Assembly: GCA_947627875.1 (NCBI GenBank)
Contig: CANQXS010000001.1
Span: 208,684 to 272,683 of the forward strand
DNA from: an uncultured Clostridia bacterium
Lineage (GTDB): Bacteria > Bacillota > Clostridia > Oscillospirales > Ruminococcaceae
Direction: 5' to 3'
Length of the DNA stretch: 64,000 bases
Positions within the stretch are counted from its first letter, which is position 1. The number at the start of each line of letters is the position of its first letter. A model generated the notes under the pieces. It was given only the letters and a program-made list of their open reading frames with translations. It had not been told where the DNA came from and did no database searches. Positions 1-8,973 of the stretch are shown here, in pieces. The translations under genes and the position numbers were made by a program.

Positions 1-725
1 TGAGGGAGCGAAGCCTCGGTGAAAACGACAAGTTTCTGGATATTCTGACCGACGGCGCGGGGCTTTTGGAGGTCTTGGCGAGGGGAGTAAAGAAGCAGAA
101 CGCCAAAAACGCCTCGGTTTCGCACAGCTTTTGCTACGCCGAATACTGCCTTTCGGAGAGCGGCGGAAGATATATCCTAAACAGCGCCGAGCCGATAAGG
201 ACCTTTTACGGTGTCAGCTCCGACATAGAGAAATTTGCGCTTGCGAATTACTTTGCCGAAATGACGCTTTATGTCGCAACTCAGGAGCGCTCCAACTCCG
301 AAGTCCTGCGCCTTATCCTCAATTCTCTTCACTTTCTCACCCAAAACAACAGGGAAGACCTTCTTTTAAAGTCGATTTTCGAGCTTCGGCTCCTTTCGGA
401 AATAGGACTCATTCCCAACCTTATCGGCTGCTGCGAGTGTCTTAAATATACTGCGCCGTATATGCAGTTCGACCTTAAGGGCGGGCGGCTCTACTGTGAA
501 AACTGCTTCGGCTCGCGCGACCTTCACGACGTCGAGATCTTAGATGAAAAGCTTCTTCACTACGTCCGCTTCATAGCCCTGACCGATATGCAGAAGCTCT
601 TTAACCTGAACGTCCCGAAGGAATATCTTCCTTTGATATCTCAGATAACCGAGCGCTACGCCGAAATTCAGCTCGATAGGCATTTTTTAACGCTCGACTT
701 TTACAAATCACTACAGAATGGGTAA
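1..725 (+). CDS. recO: DNA repair protein RecO (5' end outside window)
   Basis: RecO, recombination mediator that helps load RecA on SSB-coated DNA in the RecFOR pathway. The frame is open from base 3 with no start in the window; the first visible residues (ENDKFLDILTDGAGLLEVLARG) match the N-terminal OB-fold of RecO, so only a few codons are missing. A treble-clef zinc site is visible as CCEC followed 22 residues later by CENC. The TAA stop overlaps the ATG of mutS2 (TAATG), so the two are translationally coupled. The internal TTG at 66 is not a real start because homology continues upstream of it. Confidence 0.93.
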   Translation, partial: RERSLGENDKFLDILTDGAGLLEVLARGVKKQNAKNASVSHSFCYAEYCLSESGGRYILNSAEPIRTFYGVSSDIEKFALANYFAEMTLYVATQERSNSEVLRLILNSLHFLTQNNREDLLLKSIFELRLLSEIGLIPNLIGCCECLKYTAPYMQFDLKGGRLYCENCFGSRDLHDVEILDEKLLHYVRFIALTDMQKLFNLNVPKEYLPLISQITERYAEIQLDRHFLTLDFYKSLQNG

Positions 726-3112
726 TGCAGATGAACGAACATTATTTAACTCTTGAATTACATAAAATCCTTGAAATGCTTGTTGCGGAGTGCTCTAACG
801 ACGCTTCAAGGCGGATGGCCTCGGAAATCGAGCCGAGCACCGATACCGATACAGTGCGCCGAGAGGTAGAAAAAACCTTCGACGCTTACAGCGCCTGCAC
901 TAAAATCGGAAGCCCGAGCTTCTTCGGTTTCGCCGACGTCGCAAGCATTGCCAACCACGCAAAGAGCGGCTCCCAGCTCAGCCTTAAAGAGCTTCTTGAC
1001 GTTGCAAAGGTCCTCACTCAGACCGAAGCGCTGCTGTCCTGGAGGCGGCAGCTTGAGGGCGATTTAAAGCTCGATTACCTCTTTGAATGTCTCTTCGACA
1101 ACAAGCATCTTCTCGAAAAAATCACCAACGCAGTGGTGAGCGAGACCGAAATAAGCGACAACGCAAGCCCCGAGCTCGCGTCTATCCGCCGAAAGATAGT
1201 CAACGCGGGCGCGAAGATACGCGACAGCCTCGACAGAATAATAAAATCCGCCGACGCGAAGGACTTTTTGCAGGAGAGCCTCGTCACCATAAGGGACGGT
1301 CGCTATGTCCTGCCTGTAAAGTCAGACAGAAGGAGCGCAGTCGCAGGGCTTGTCCACGACACCTCAGCCAGCGGTCAGACCTACTTTATCGAGCCGCTCG
1401 CCGTCGTTGAAGCCAACAACGAGATCACCATTTTAAAGGGCAAGGAGCAGGACGAGATCGAGCGCATTTTAAACGAGCTTTCAGCCGACTGCGCTTCGTT
1501 TGCCGAGCAGCTCAGCTCCGATTTTTCCGCCTGCGCACAGCTCAATGTCTATTTTGCAAAGGCAAACCTCGGTGCGAAGATGGCGGCGACTATTCCGACA
1601 ATATCTGACGACGGCGAGATAGTCCTCAAAAAAGCGCGCCACCCGCTAATCGACAAAAATAAGGTCGTGCCGGTCGATTTCGAACTCGGCGGGGATTTCG
1701 ACAGCTTAATCATCACCGGACCGAACACCGGCGGCAAGACCGTCATACTCAAAACCGTCGGGCTCCTCACTCTGATGACGATGTGCGGGCTTATGATACC
1801 GGTTTCAGACGGCAGCAAAATCACTGTTTTCGAGAAGATACTCGTCGATATCGGCGACCAGCAATCGATAGAGCAGAGCCTTTCGACCTTCTCGTCGCAT
1901 ATGAACAAAGTCGTCGAAATCCTCGGCACCGTTGACTACCGCTCGCTCGTTCTTATCGACGAGCTCGGCTCGGGCACAGACCCGGTTGAAGGCGCGGCGC
2001 TCGCAGTTGCGATAATCGAGCGAATAAAGTCGCTCGGCGCGAAGCTCGTCACGACGACCCACTATCAGGAGCTAAAGATGTATGCCCTCGAGACCGACGG
2101 CGTAGAAAACGCCTCCTGCGAGTTCGACGTTAAAACACTGCAACCGACTTATCGGCTTATAATCGGCTCGCCCGGAAAATCCAACGCCTTTGCGATATCC
2201 GCACGCCTCGGGCTCGATAAAGACATAATCGCTTCTGCGGAGGATATGCTGACAGGGGAGTCGCGGAGATTTGAAAAGATACTCGATAACCTCGAAGCGA
2301 CGCGCCAACAGCTCGAAAAGAACGAAAAGCTCGCGGAGCAGTACCGTACCGAGACCGAGCGCCTGAGAAATGAGATCGCAGAGGAGCGCCGAAAACTCAC
2401 CGAGACCAAGGACAAAGAAGTTGAGCTTGCGAAGCGCGAGGCTCGCTCGATAATAGAGCGCGTGAGCAGGCAGTCGGCGCAGCTTATGGACGAGTTAGAA
2501 GACCTCAGAAAAGCCAAGGATAAAGAGGAATTCTCGAAGCACGTTTCCGACGAAAAAATGCAGTATAAGCGCCGAATAAACGAGCTCTACGACGAAGCCG
2601 CCAAGCTTTCGGAGCAGGGTGAAACGTATGTTCTGCCGCGACCGCTGAAAAAAGGGGATGACGTTGTAATAGTCGACGGAAACAAAACGGGGATAGTTAT
2701 ATCTCCGCCGGACCAGAGCGGCTTCGTTATGGTCCAGGTCGGAATTATGAAGACCAAGGTCCAGGTCTCAAAGCTGCGGCTTGTCGAAAAAGAGGTAACA
2801 TTTAACAACAAGAAAATCCAGCCGAAGAGCGGCGTCGGAAAAACCGTTGAGAGCCGTGCGACACGCAAAGCAGAGCTCGAGCTTGATATCAGAGGGTACA
2901 CCGTCGACGAAGGTCTCTACGAGCTCGACGCGTTCATCGACCGAGCGCTGATGAGCGGGAACAAGGTAGTAACCGTGATACACGGCAAAGGGACCGGCGC
3001 GCTCAAGACAGCGGTCAGAAATCATCTCAGAATGCATCCTTCGGTTCAGTCGTCGCGCAAAGGCGTTTACGGCGAAGGCGAAGACGGTGTTACTGTAGTC
3101 GAGCTGAAATAA
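725..3112 (+). CDS. mutS2: Endonuclease MutS2
   Basis: MutS2, 795 aa, normal family length. The protein has a MutS-like core and clamp, a P-loop GPNTGGKT near residues 331-338, a Walker B region ending in DELGSGTDP near 410, a long coiled coil (about 510-630), a KOW-like segment (about 635-690) and a C-terminal Smr nuclease domain (from about 718, with LDIRG and HGKGTGAL). MutS2 proteins act on branched DNA and on collided ribosomes rather than in mismatch repair. The ATG at 725 overlaps the recO stop; an alternative ATG lies at 731. It is followed by a strong terminator. Confidence 0.96.
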   Translation: MQMNEHYLTLELHKILEMLVAECSNDASRRMASEIEPSTDTDTVRREVEKTFDAYSACTKIGSPSFFGFADVASIANHAKSGSQLSLKELLDVAKVLTQTEALLSWRRQLEGDLKLDYLFECLFDNKHLLEKITNAVVSETEISDNASPELASIRRKIVNAGAKIRDSLDRIIKSADAKDFLQESLVTIRDGRYVLPVKSDRRSAVAGLVHDTSASGQTYFIEPLAVVEANNEITILKGKEQDEIERILNELSADCASFAEQLSSDFSACAQLNVYFAKANLGAKMAATIPTISDDGEIVLKKARHPLIDKNKVVPVDFELGGDFDSLIITGPNTGGKTVILKTVGLLTLMTMCGLMIPVSDGSKITVFEKILVDIGDQQSIEQSLSTFSSHMNKVVEILGTVDYRSLVLIDELGSGTDPVEGAALAVAIIERIKSLGAKLVTTTHYQELKMYALETDGVENASCEFDVKTLQPTYRLIIGSPGKSNAFAISARLGLDKDIIASAEDMLTGESRRFEKILDNLEATRQQLEKNEKLAEQYRTETERLRNEIAEERRKLTETKDKEVELAKREARSIIERVSRQSAQLMDELEDLRKAKDKEEFSKHVSDEKMQYKRRINELYDEAAKLSEQGETYVLPRPLKKGDDVVIVDGNKTGIVISPPDQSGFVMVQVGIMKTKVQVSKLRLVEKEVTFNNKKIQPKSGVGKTVESRATRKAELELDIRGYTVDEGLYELDAFIDRALMSGNKVVTVIHGKGTGALKTAVRNHLRMHPSVQSSRKGVYGEGEDGVTVVELK

Positions 3113-3122
3113 AAATACATTA

Positions 3123-3152
3123 AAAACGACCTGCTTTTGCGGGTCGTTTTTT
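3123..3152 (+). terminator. Rho-independent terminator of recO-mutS2
   Basis: A 12-bp stem, AAAACGACCTGC pairing with GCGGGTCGTTTT (one T-G wobble), with a four-base loop, ends in a run of T directly after the mutS2 stop. Confidence 0.9.
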
Positions 3153-3215
3153 GTTTGGATAGGGTTCGGGGGAGGGCGTTTTGTTGAGTTGTTGAAAACT
3201 GTTGAAAGACATACG

Positions 3216-3247
3216 GATGTGCGCAAAATAAAAATTTTGCGCACATC
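3216..3247. repeat. Perfect 14-bp inverted repeat
   Basis: GATGTGCGCAAAAT at 3216-3229 and its exact complement at 3234-3247 are separated by AAAA. It lies in the 288-bp gap between mutS2 and the xer gene, which otherwise holds only the xer promoter. There is no T tract on either side, so it is a poor terminator. It could be an operator or a small repeat element. Confidence 0.7.
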
Positions 3248-3340
3248 AGGGGAGTGAAAACCGCAAAAATCGAATACAGTGCGTAATATTTACCGCTTTC
3301 GACAGTCCCTTCGCCGTATGTCACCCTTCCGTTGTGCAGC

Positions 3341-3369
3341 TTGATTTTTTCCCGCTGCTGTGGTATACT
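3341..3369 (+). promoter_or_regulatory. Sigma-A promoter for the xer gene
   Basis: TTGATT, 17-bp spacer, TATACT, with an extended -10 TGG. The -10 ends 31 bp upstream of the TTG start at 3401. Confidence 0.8.
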
Positions 3370-3400
3370 TTAATCAGAAATTCCGAAAGGACCGATAACC

Positions 3401-4408
3401 TTGAAGGCTGAATATAAAAATGACTGCCCCCAGTATCTCCGCGACTATCTGACTTACGTCCGCGTTATCAGAAACCACACCGAGCTCACCGAGGAACAGT
3501 ATTACATCGACCTGCGCACCTTTTTGCGCTATCTGAAGCTTTCCCACGGCGACGTTCCCGAAGGTACTCCTTTTGACGAGATCAAGATTGCCGACGTTCC
3601 GCTGTCTTATCTTGAGAGCTTCACGCTTATGGGCGCCTACGAATATATGAACTTCCTTATGGACGTTCGCGGAAACGACTCAGCAGCGCGCTCGCGCAAA
3701 ACTTCTTCCCTGCGGCAGTTTTACGAATATCTCTGCTCGAAAGCTATGCTGATATCCCGCAATCCGGTTGAGCAGCTCGAACACCCGAAGGCTCCGCAGA
3801 CGCTCCCGAAATTCCTTGAACTCGAACAGAGCGAAACTTTGCTGTCGAGTATCGAGAGCCACAACCAAAAGCGCGATTTCTGCATTATAACGCTTTTCCT
3901 CAACTGCGGAATGCGCCTGAGTGAGCTTGTCGGGCTGAATCTAAACGACTACAGCGAGTCTGCGCGGACCCTCAGAGTTTTCGGCAAGGGTCAGAAAGAG
4001 CGCATAATCTACATAAACGACGCCTGTATCGCCGCTTTAAACGACTATATCGCCGTGAGACCGAAATCCCAGATTGAGCCAAACGCCATATTTCTTTCCG
4101 GAAAAACCAACCACCATACAAGACTCTCAAAGCGCCGTGTTCAGCGCATCGTTGAGGACCAGCTCAGGCGCGCCGGTCTCGGAAACCTCGGCTTATCGAC
4201 CCATAAGCTCCGCCATACCGCCGCAACGCTGATGTATGAATACGGCGGTGCCGACCCGATGGTCTTAAAGGATATTTTGGGGCATAAGAGCGTCGCGACG
4301 ACGCAAATCTATACTCACCTATCGGACAGCGACAGGCAAAAAGCGGCTGAGAACTCCCCTCTTGCTAACTTTAAAGCGCCAAAGCGCGATGACGATTCCG
4401 AAGAATAA
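3401..4408 (+). CDS. Tyrosine recombinase, XerC/XerD family
   Basis: Site-specific recombinase of 335 aa with an N-terminal SAM-like core-binding domain (about 8-110) and a C-terminal catalytic domain. Catalytic residues visible: Arg in GMRLSELVGL (about 171), Lys in GKGQKERI, the HKLRH box (about 268), His in LGHKS and the nucleophile Tyr in QIYTHL (about 303). Translation starts at TTG 3401, 10 bases after GAAAGG. It stands alone between its own promoter and terminator, next to tRNA genes. With no excisionase or cargo nearby it is more likely a housekeeping Xer protein for dimer resolution than an island integrase. Confidence 0.9.
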   Translation: MKAEYKNDCPQYLRDYLTYVRVIRNHTELTEEQYYIDLRTFLRYLKLSHGDVPEGTPFDEIKIADVPLSYLESFTLMGAYEYMNFLMDVRGNDSAARSRKTSSLRQFYEYLCSKAMLISRNPVEQLEHPKAPQTLPKFLELEQSETLLSSIESHNQKRDFCIITLFLNCGMRLSELVGLNLNDYSESARTLRVFGKGQKERIIYINDACIAALNDYIAVRPKSQIEPNAIFLSGKTNHHTRLSKRRVQRIVEDQLRRAGLGNLGLSTHKLRHTAATLMYEYGGADPMVLKDILGHKSVATTQIYTHLSDSDRQKAAENSPLANFKAPKRDDDSEE

Positions 4409-4410
4409 AC

Positions 4411-4443
4411 AAAGACCTGCACCGTTTTGATGCAGGTCTTTTA
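4411..4443 (+). terminator. Terminator of the xer gene
   Basis: Perfect 11-bp stem AAAGACCTGCA / TGCAGGTCTTT with a nine-base loop, two bases after the stop codon and followed by a short T run. Confidence 0.85.
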
Positions 4444-4448
4444 TTGCA

Positions 4449-4480
4449 AAAAATCGCGGGGCAAAAATGCTCCCGCGATT
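4449..4480 (-). terminator. Terminator downstream of tRNA-Arg
   Basis: On the minus strand AATCGCGGG...CCCGCGATT is followed by a T run, immediately after the 3' end of the tRNA-Arg gene. Confidence 0.8.
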
Positions 4481-4482
4481 GG

Positions 4483-4556
<74 letters not shown>

Positions 4557-4562
4557 AGTTTA

Positions 4563-4600
4563 TAAAAATTCGCGGCGAGCCTGAGTGGTGCGCCGCGATT
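4563..4600 (-). terminator. Hairpin between tRNA-Gly and tRNA-Arg
   Basis: Minus-strand stem AATCGCGGCG/CGCCGCGAATT followed by TTTTA. No promoter fits between it and tRNA-Arg, so either it terminates partially or tRNA-Arg depends on read-through. Confidence 0.65.
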
Positions 4601-4674
4601 TGGAGCGGGTGATGGGAATCGAACCCACGCGACCAGCTTGGAAGGCTGGAGTTCTACCATTGAACTACACCCGC
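4601..4674 (-). tRNA. tRNA-Gly (anticodon UCC), CCA encoded
   Basis: The reverse complement begins GCGGGTGTAGTTCAATGG and ends CACCCGCTCCA. The anticodon loop CTTCCAA gives UCC. Acceptor, D, anticodon and T stems all pair, and the 3' CCA is encoded in the DNA, unlike in the neighbouring tRNA-Arg. Confidence 0.96.
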
Positions 4675-4701
4675 GTATATGCTTTTTCAAGCGCGAGATT
4701 T

Positions 4702-4730
4702 ATTATATCATCAGAACGCCGCGTTGTCAA
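4702..4730 (-). promoter_or_regulatory. Consensus sigma-A promoter for the tRNA genes
   Basis: On the minus strand TTGACA, exactly 17 bp, TATAAT, a perfect match to consensus, about 27 bp upstream of tRNA-Gly. Confidence 0.92.
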
Positions 4731-4862
4731 GCTTTTTGTGTTTATTTTTACAAATTTTTTCTCGGCGACATATTTCGACTGACAAGCCGCTTTTGCGGCG
4801 ATATTCTAAGATTATCCCACACCGGCCGTCCTGCTTTTAACTACTTGCGTCGGAGAAATAAT

Positions 4863-5093
4863 ATGACTCGCTACAGAATTTTTGAGGAGATACGAGAACC
4901 AGAAACCGGAGAATACTCAGCCTACGGCGTTGCGGCATTCAACTGCGCCGGCGAGCTAATTGCCGTCGTGCCGGATATCACAGTGTCCAAGAATAAGGCG
5001 GAGGCGTTTGCAAAGCTCTGCGAGCGCCTCGGGCTGTCGCCCTGCCATTTAAAAGACGTCGCCGAGGACTATATTATTTCCGACGGATATTGA
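4863..5093 (+). CDS. Small conserved-type protein (DUF6514-like)
   Basis: 76-aa protein starting at ATG 4863 after a GGAG site. It is soluble, with an alternating beta pattern (YRIFEEIREP, AYGVAAFNCAGELIAVVPDI) followed by a helix with conserved-looking Lys and Cys residues. The pattern resembles the small Firmicutes family DUF6514, but I recognise it only loosely and no function is known. Its last codons overlap the promoter of the next gene. Confidence 0.6.
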   Translation: MTRYRIFEEIREPETGEYSAYGVAAFNCAGELIAVVPDITVSKNKAEAFAKLCERLGLSPCHLKDVAEDYIISDGY

Positions 5094-5118
5094 CCTTTTT
5101 GCTCAGCGGGTTTATAAT
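5090..5118 (+). promoter_or_regulatory. Promoter of the esterase gene
   Basis: TTGACC, 17 bp, TATAAT, beginning inside the stop codon of the preceding small gene and 35 bp upstream of the ATG at 5153. Confidence 0.85.
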
Positions 5119-5152
5119 GATACCGAAGACTGTGAAAGGATGGTATCATTTT

Positions 5153-5911
5153 ATGAAAGCTTACGAAATCACACTCAACAGCGAAAGAAACGTTACCCTT
5201 ACCGCTTATATCCAGGGCGCGGGCGGTGAATTTCAGGGAATGACAAAGCGCCCCGCGATGATAGTTATTCCGGGCGGAGGCTACGACTACTGTTCCTCAA
5301 GAGAGGCTGACCCCGTCGCTTTTGCCTACCTCAAGGCGGGATATCAGGCGTTTGTTCTTCGCTATTCCGTCAAGGAAAACAAGGTCTGGGACAATCCTCT
5401 TAAAGATTACGAAGCCGCTGTAGACCTTATAAAGGAGCGTGCCGAGGAATGGCATGTCGACACCGACAGGATCGCGATAATAGGCTTTTCAGCGGGCGGG
5501 CATCTTGCAGCCTGCGCTGCGACCGCTTCGTCGAGAAAGCCCCGCGCGGCAATTCTCGGCTATCCGGTCATCTCTACGCACAAGCGCTGGAACCCGACGT
5601 CTCCCGACCCTTGCGACTTTGTCGATAAAACGACCTGCCCCTGCTTTGTGTTTGCCTCGCGCAACGACGACTGCGTTCCGATATCCGATTCGCTCAACTT
5701 TTTGAATGCACTCGAAAAAGCCGGCGTGCCTTTTGAGTCGCATATCTACTCCTACGCCAACCACGGCTTCTCGACCTGCGACCCACAGCTCAACAACCGC
5801 GACTGGTGCTGCAACCGCACTCCGAACTGGGTCCAAGACAGCATCGAATGGCTCCGCGAGGTCGTCGGAGACTTCACCGACGGCGTCCTCGGACCGAAAA
5901 AGCGCTGGTAA
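5153..5911 (+). CDS. Alpha/beta hydrolase, acetyl(xylan) esterase-like
   Basis: 252-aa cytoplasmic serine hydrolase with no signal peptide. Visible features: oxyanion-hole motif PGGGY (about 38-42), nucleophile elbow GFSAG (about 110-114), acid residue in the DD pair near 172 and catalytic His in ANHGF near 204. The fold and motifs match the BD-FAE/AXE-type esterases that deacetylate sugars. With GH27 and GH115 genes nearby, a role in trimming acetyl groups from imported xylan fragments is plausible but inferred. The start at 5153 is chosen because AAAGGATGG precedes it and because the upstream extension would lie inside the promoter. Confidence 0.85.
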   Translation: MKAYEITLNSERNVTLTAYIQGAGGEFQGMTKRPAMIVIPGGGYDYCSSREADPVAFAYLKAGYQAFVLRYSVKENKVWDNPLKDYEAAVDLIKERAEEWHVDTDRIAIIGFSAGGHLAACAATASSRKPRAAILGYPVISTHKRWNPTSPDPCDFVDKTTCPCFVFASRNDDCVPISDSLNFLNALEKAGVPFESHIYSYANHGFSTCDPQLNNRDWCCNRTPNWVQDSIEWLREVVGDFTDGVLGPKKRW

Positions 5912-5917
5912 AATCAG

Positions 5918-5950
5918 AGCCGCTCTTATTTCAAGAGCGGCTGTTTTTTA
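5918..5950. terminator. Terminator between esterase and GH27 genes
   Basis: Stem AGCCGCTCTT/AAGAGCGGCT with a five-base loop, followed by TGTTTTTTATTTT on the plus strand. It sits between convergent genes and may serve both. Confidence 0.88.
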
Positions 5951-7231
5951 TTTTCCGAAGCCGTATATCCTTACGCCGTGCGGCGGGACTTCGGCAGTTA
6001 TCCTGCATTTGTCGAGCTTGCAGGGCTCAGCGCCCCAAAGCTCAACGGGAGCCGAGCTGTAATCTGCGATTTTTGCGATATCGGCAGATACCTCCGCAGC
6101 TTCGTCCGAGAGGTTAAAGAGCGCGATTCTTAGGCACTCGCTCCCCTCGCTGAGCCATACCGCGTCGGAGTCGGTCCTTCTTATCTGGACTCCCCTGCCG
6201 TCTTTAAGCATTTCAAGGATATCGGCGTTGGTGAGAAGCGCGAGAGTTTTTTCGTCGAGCTTTGTAAGCTCGGCGCCTATCATCATCGGCGAGCGGAAGA
6301 TGCACCAAAGCGTCATCATTGTCTTTTGCTCCTCAAAGGTGAACCGGCAGTCGTATTCTCCGAAGTGACCCTTGCCGATTTTCCCGAGAGGAAGCATATC
6401 GCAGTCGGGCCAGCAGCCCTCTTTAACGTGGTCCTGCCATTGCTCGCAGCGCCAGAACATATTTTTGAGATCGCCCCATCTGTCCCAGAAGTCGTCGGTT
6501 ATGCGCCACATATTCGCATTTTCAGAGTAGTGCCACGCAAGGTCGATATGCGCGGGTCCGGGCGAAAGGCTTAGGACGATTTCCCGCCCGCATTTATCTA
6601 TCGCGCGGCGGAGCATTTTTGTCTCCTCCCAGCCCGAGAAGAATTTCCCGCCGTACATCCAGCTGTCGCAGATATCGTCGCACTTAATAAAGTCAACGCC
6701 CCAGTCGGCATACATAGATATTATCGAGTCGTAATACGCCTGACCGTCGGCGTTATGGTGAACGCCGTACATATCGGGATTCCAGCCGCAAATCGAGGAC
6801 GGGTTGGCTATCTCGTCGGCAGTGGCGTCGGTGCCGAGGACCTTAAGGTGCCTATGCGCCGCATTTCGGGGAATGCCGCGCATAATGTGTATCCCGAATT
6901 TGAGCCCGAGGCTGTGGACGTAATCCGCAAGCGGCTTGAAGCCCTTTCCTCCCTTTGAACTCGGGAATCTTGAAGGGCTCGGCTGGAGGCGGGAATACTC
7001 GTCCATTTCAAGGAATTCAAACGGGATATACTGATATCTGTCGCGCTTGGTGCCGGCTTCGTTGGCATACCATTCTATATCTATCACGACATATTCCCAG
7101 CCGAATTTTCTGAGATTTTTAGCAAGATATTCCGCATTTGCGCGGACGTCCGCCTCGGTAACGGCGGTGTCGTAATAGTCGTAGCTGTTCCAACCCATAG
7201 GCGGGGTAACGGCAAAGCTGTTCTTGTCCAT
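5948..7231 (-). CDS. Glycoside hydrolase family 27 (alpha-galactosidase type)
   Basis: 427-aa retaining glycosidase. The N-terminus TPPMGWNSYDYYD is the GH27 signature. The (beta/alpha)8 barrel carries the nucleophile Asp in DFIKCDD (about 184) and the acid/base Asp in WRITDDFWD (about 243). A C-terminal beta domain follows (from about 340). Family activities are alpha-galactosidase, alpha-N-acetylgalactosaminidase and beta-L-arabinopyranosidase; the specificity cannot be fixed by eye. There is no signal peptide, so it should act on imported oligosaccharides. The ATG at 7231 is preceded by AAAAGGAGA; a TTG at 7252 is in frame but sits before that site. Confidence 0.9.
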   Translation of the reverse strand: MDKNSFAVTPPMGWNSYDYYDTAVTEADVRANAEYLAKNLRKFGWEYVVIDIEWYANEAGTKRDRYQYIPFEFLEMDEYSRLQPSPSRFPSSKGGKGFKPLADYVHSLGLKFGIHIMRGIPRNAAHRHLKVLGTDATADEIANPSSICGWNPDMYGVHHNADGQAYYDSIISMYADWGVDFIKCDDICDSWMYGGKFFSGWEETKMLRRAIDKCGREIVLSLSPGPAHIDLAWHYSENANMWRITDDFWDRWGDLKNMFWRCEQWQDHVKEGCWPDCDMLPLGKIGKGHFGEYDCRFTFEEQKTMMTLWCIFRSPMMIGAELTKLDEKTLALLTNADILEMLKDGRGVQIRRTDSDAVWLSEGSECLRIALFNLSDEAAEVSADIAKIADYSSAPVELWGAEPCKLDKCRITAEVPPHGVRIYGFGK

Positions 7232-7248
7232 ATCTGTCTCCTTTTGGC

Positions 7249-8127
7249 TCAACTTACGGTCGAGCTGTTTTCTCTCGGATATCTGAATCTTCCGATAGTA
7301 TAGCTTACGGTGGAAACGTTTGCGAAGGTATCGGGATATTTCGCGAGTATCTGCTTCATCTGAACAAGCTGATGCTTATTGACTACGCAGATGAGCATAT
7401 TCTTCTTGTTGTGCGTATAGCAGCCCTCGGCGCTGATCAGCGTTGCGGAATGCCCGAGCGTCTCGATGACTTCTTTTGAAATCTCCTCGGGGTAATCGGT
7501 AACGATTTCAAACCTTATCGCCTCTCTGTTGCCCTTGAGCATCTTGTCGCTGACGACGCTCTGAGAGTAGCAGTAGAGAATGCAGAGTATGACCGGCTCG
7601 AATTTGAAACCGTATACGAAGAACGAGATGACGGCGACCGCAGCGTTGAGCACAAAAGTGACCCATACGAAGTCGTATGAGGGCTTATATTTGTGGATAA
7701 GCGCCGCAACGAGCTCAGTTCCGCCGGAGCAGCAGTTCATCATAAATGCAACGCCGAGTATGCCGCCGCCGAGGATACCCGCAACGAGCGGTCCTAAAAT
7801 TGTGCTCGTTCCGGTGTCGGTCTGATACATCAGCGCACTGAGGTCGACCTTCTCCAAAACGATAAGCGTTCCCGAGAAGGTAAGGATATATACGAGCGTA
7901 TTTACGGCGAAGTCCTTATTCACAAGGATAAAGACCGCTATTATCAGAGGGATATTGATTATGAGAGAGAGGTATCCCACGTTTATGCCGAACAGATGCT
8001 GAATCATTGTCGCTATGCCGTTGAAGCCCGCAGGTGCGAAGCTGTTCGGAAAGATGAAAAGCTGATACGACAGCGCGCTCAGAGCGGCAAGAGCTATAAA
8101 AATCAGGTATCCGACTGCTTTTTTCAT
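7249..8127 (-). CDS. YitT family membrane protein (DUF161/DUF2179)
   Basis: 292-aa integral membrane protein with about five or six hydrophobic helices in residues 1-200 and a soluble C-terminal DUF2179 domain (about 210-285). Function of the family is not established; members are abundant in Firmicutes and are proposed to be transporters. ATG at 8127 follows a GGAGG site 14 bases upstream. The gene ends 17 bp before the GH27 start, so co-transcription is likely. Confidence 0.9.
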   Translation of the reverse strand: MKKAVGYLIFIALAALSALSYQLFIFPNSFAPAGFNGIATMIQHLFGINVGYLSLIINIPLIIAVFILVNKDFAVNTLVYILTFSGTLIVLEKVDLSALMYQTDTGTSTILGPLVAGILGGGILGVAFMMNCCSGGTELVAALIHKYKPSYDFVWVTFVLNAAVAVISFFVYGFKFEPVILCILYCYSQSVVSDKMLKGNREAIRFEIVTDYPEEISKEVIETLGHSATLISAEGCYTHNKKNMLICVVNKHQLVQMKQILAKYPDTFANVSTVSYTIGRFRYPRENSSTVS

Positions 8128-8156
8128 ATCAATAATATGCCTCCGAACGGTTTGTA

Positions 8157-8909
8157 TTACGCGCGAGCAATATTGTTGGAATCGAAGGCGTTCTTGATCT
8201 GCTCGTTGAGCTCGGCGACGGTCCTGCCGTAATCGGTGCCCGCGACCCAGGCGACAAGCTTAACATTGACTGCGGCGGCGGTATGAGAGGTTACGGTAAC
8301 GGTCGGGACGGGCTGACTGAGGACCTTTTCGTTGGCGGAGGCGGTGGAAACGAGAATGTTCCTTACGGCTTCGATATCGGTATTGTAGGGAAGCGCGTAT
8401 TCAAAGGTCATCTTTCTGTTGGCGACAACCGAGGTATTCACGATCGCCGCATTCGTAAGGGTGCCGTTGGGCAGGGTTACGGTAACGTTGTCGTCGTTGA
8501 TGATGGTAGTGTAGAAAACGGAGATGTTCTGAACAACGCCGGTCTGACCGCTTACGGTGATGTAGTCGCCAATCTTAAACGGGTGGAAGACTACGATGAG
8601 TATTCCGCCGGCAAGATTTGAAAGCGCGCCCTGCATGGCAAGACCTACAGCAAGTCCGACGGAGCCGAGGACGGTAACGAACGAAGCCGCGGGAACTCCG
8701 AGAGAGAAGAGCGCCGAAATAACAGCCAAGATTTTTACGGCAATCGAAACAAAGCTTGCGGCAAAGCTCTTTGCGCTGAGCTCTAATTTTTTGCTCTTTT
8801 TGATGAGATTCGAGAGAATCGAGGCGATGATGAATCCTCCCGCAACGATAAGCGCCGCATAAATCAGCTTGAGAACGATGGTTGTAACGATTGAAATAAA
8901 TTCGTACAT
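8157..8909 (-). CDS. Small-conductance mechanosensitive channel, MscS family
   Basis: 250-aa protein with two to three N-terminal transmembrane helices, the glycine/alanine-rich pore helix (GSVGLAVGLAMQGALSNLAGG, about 83-103), the beta domain starting at HPFKIGDYI and an alpha/beta C-terminal domain. It would relieve turgor on osmotic downshock. The ATG at 8909 with GGAGG eight bases upstream is preferred over in-frame upstream codons. It precedes yitT by 29 bp. Confidence 0.92.
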   Translation of the reverse strand: MYEFISIVTTIVLKLIYAALIVAGGFIIASILSNLIKKSKKLELSAKSFAASFVSIAVKILAVISALFSLGVPAASFVTVLGSVGLAVGLAMQGALSNLAGGILIVVFHPFKIGDYITVSGQTGVVQNISVFYTTIINDDNVTVTLPNGTLTNAAIVNTSVVANRKMTFEYALPYNTDIEAVRNILVSTASANEKVLSQPVPTVTVTSHTAAAVNVKLVAWVAGTDYGRTVAELNEQIKNAFDSNNIARA

Positions 8910-8973
8910 AATGATTTCCTCCATTTTTAATTCTGACATAAGTGATATTTTGAAGCGCTTTCGCGCGATTCAA

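Noticed and set aside
5090..5152. Upstream start for the esterase
   Set aside because: The extension would translate the promoter and the ribosome site of the ATG at 5153.
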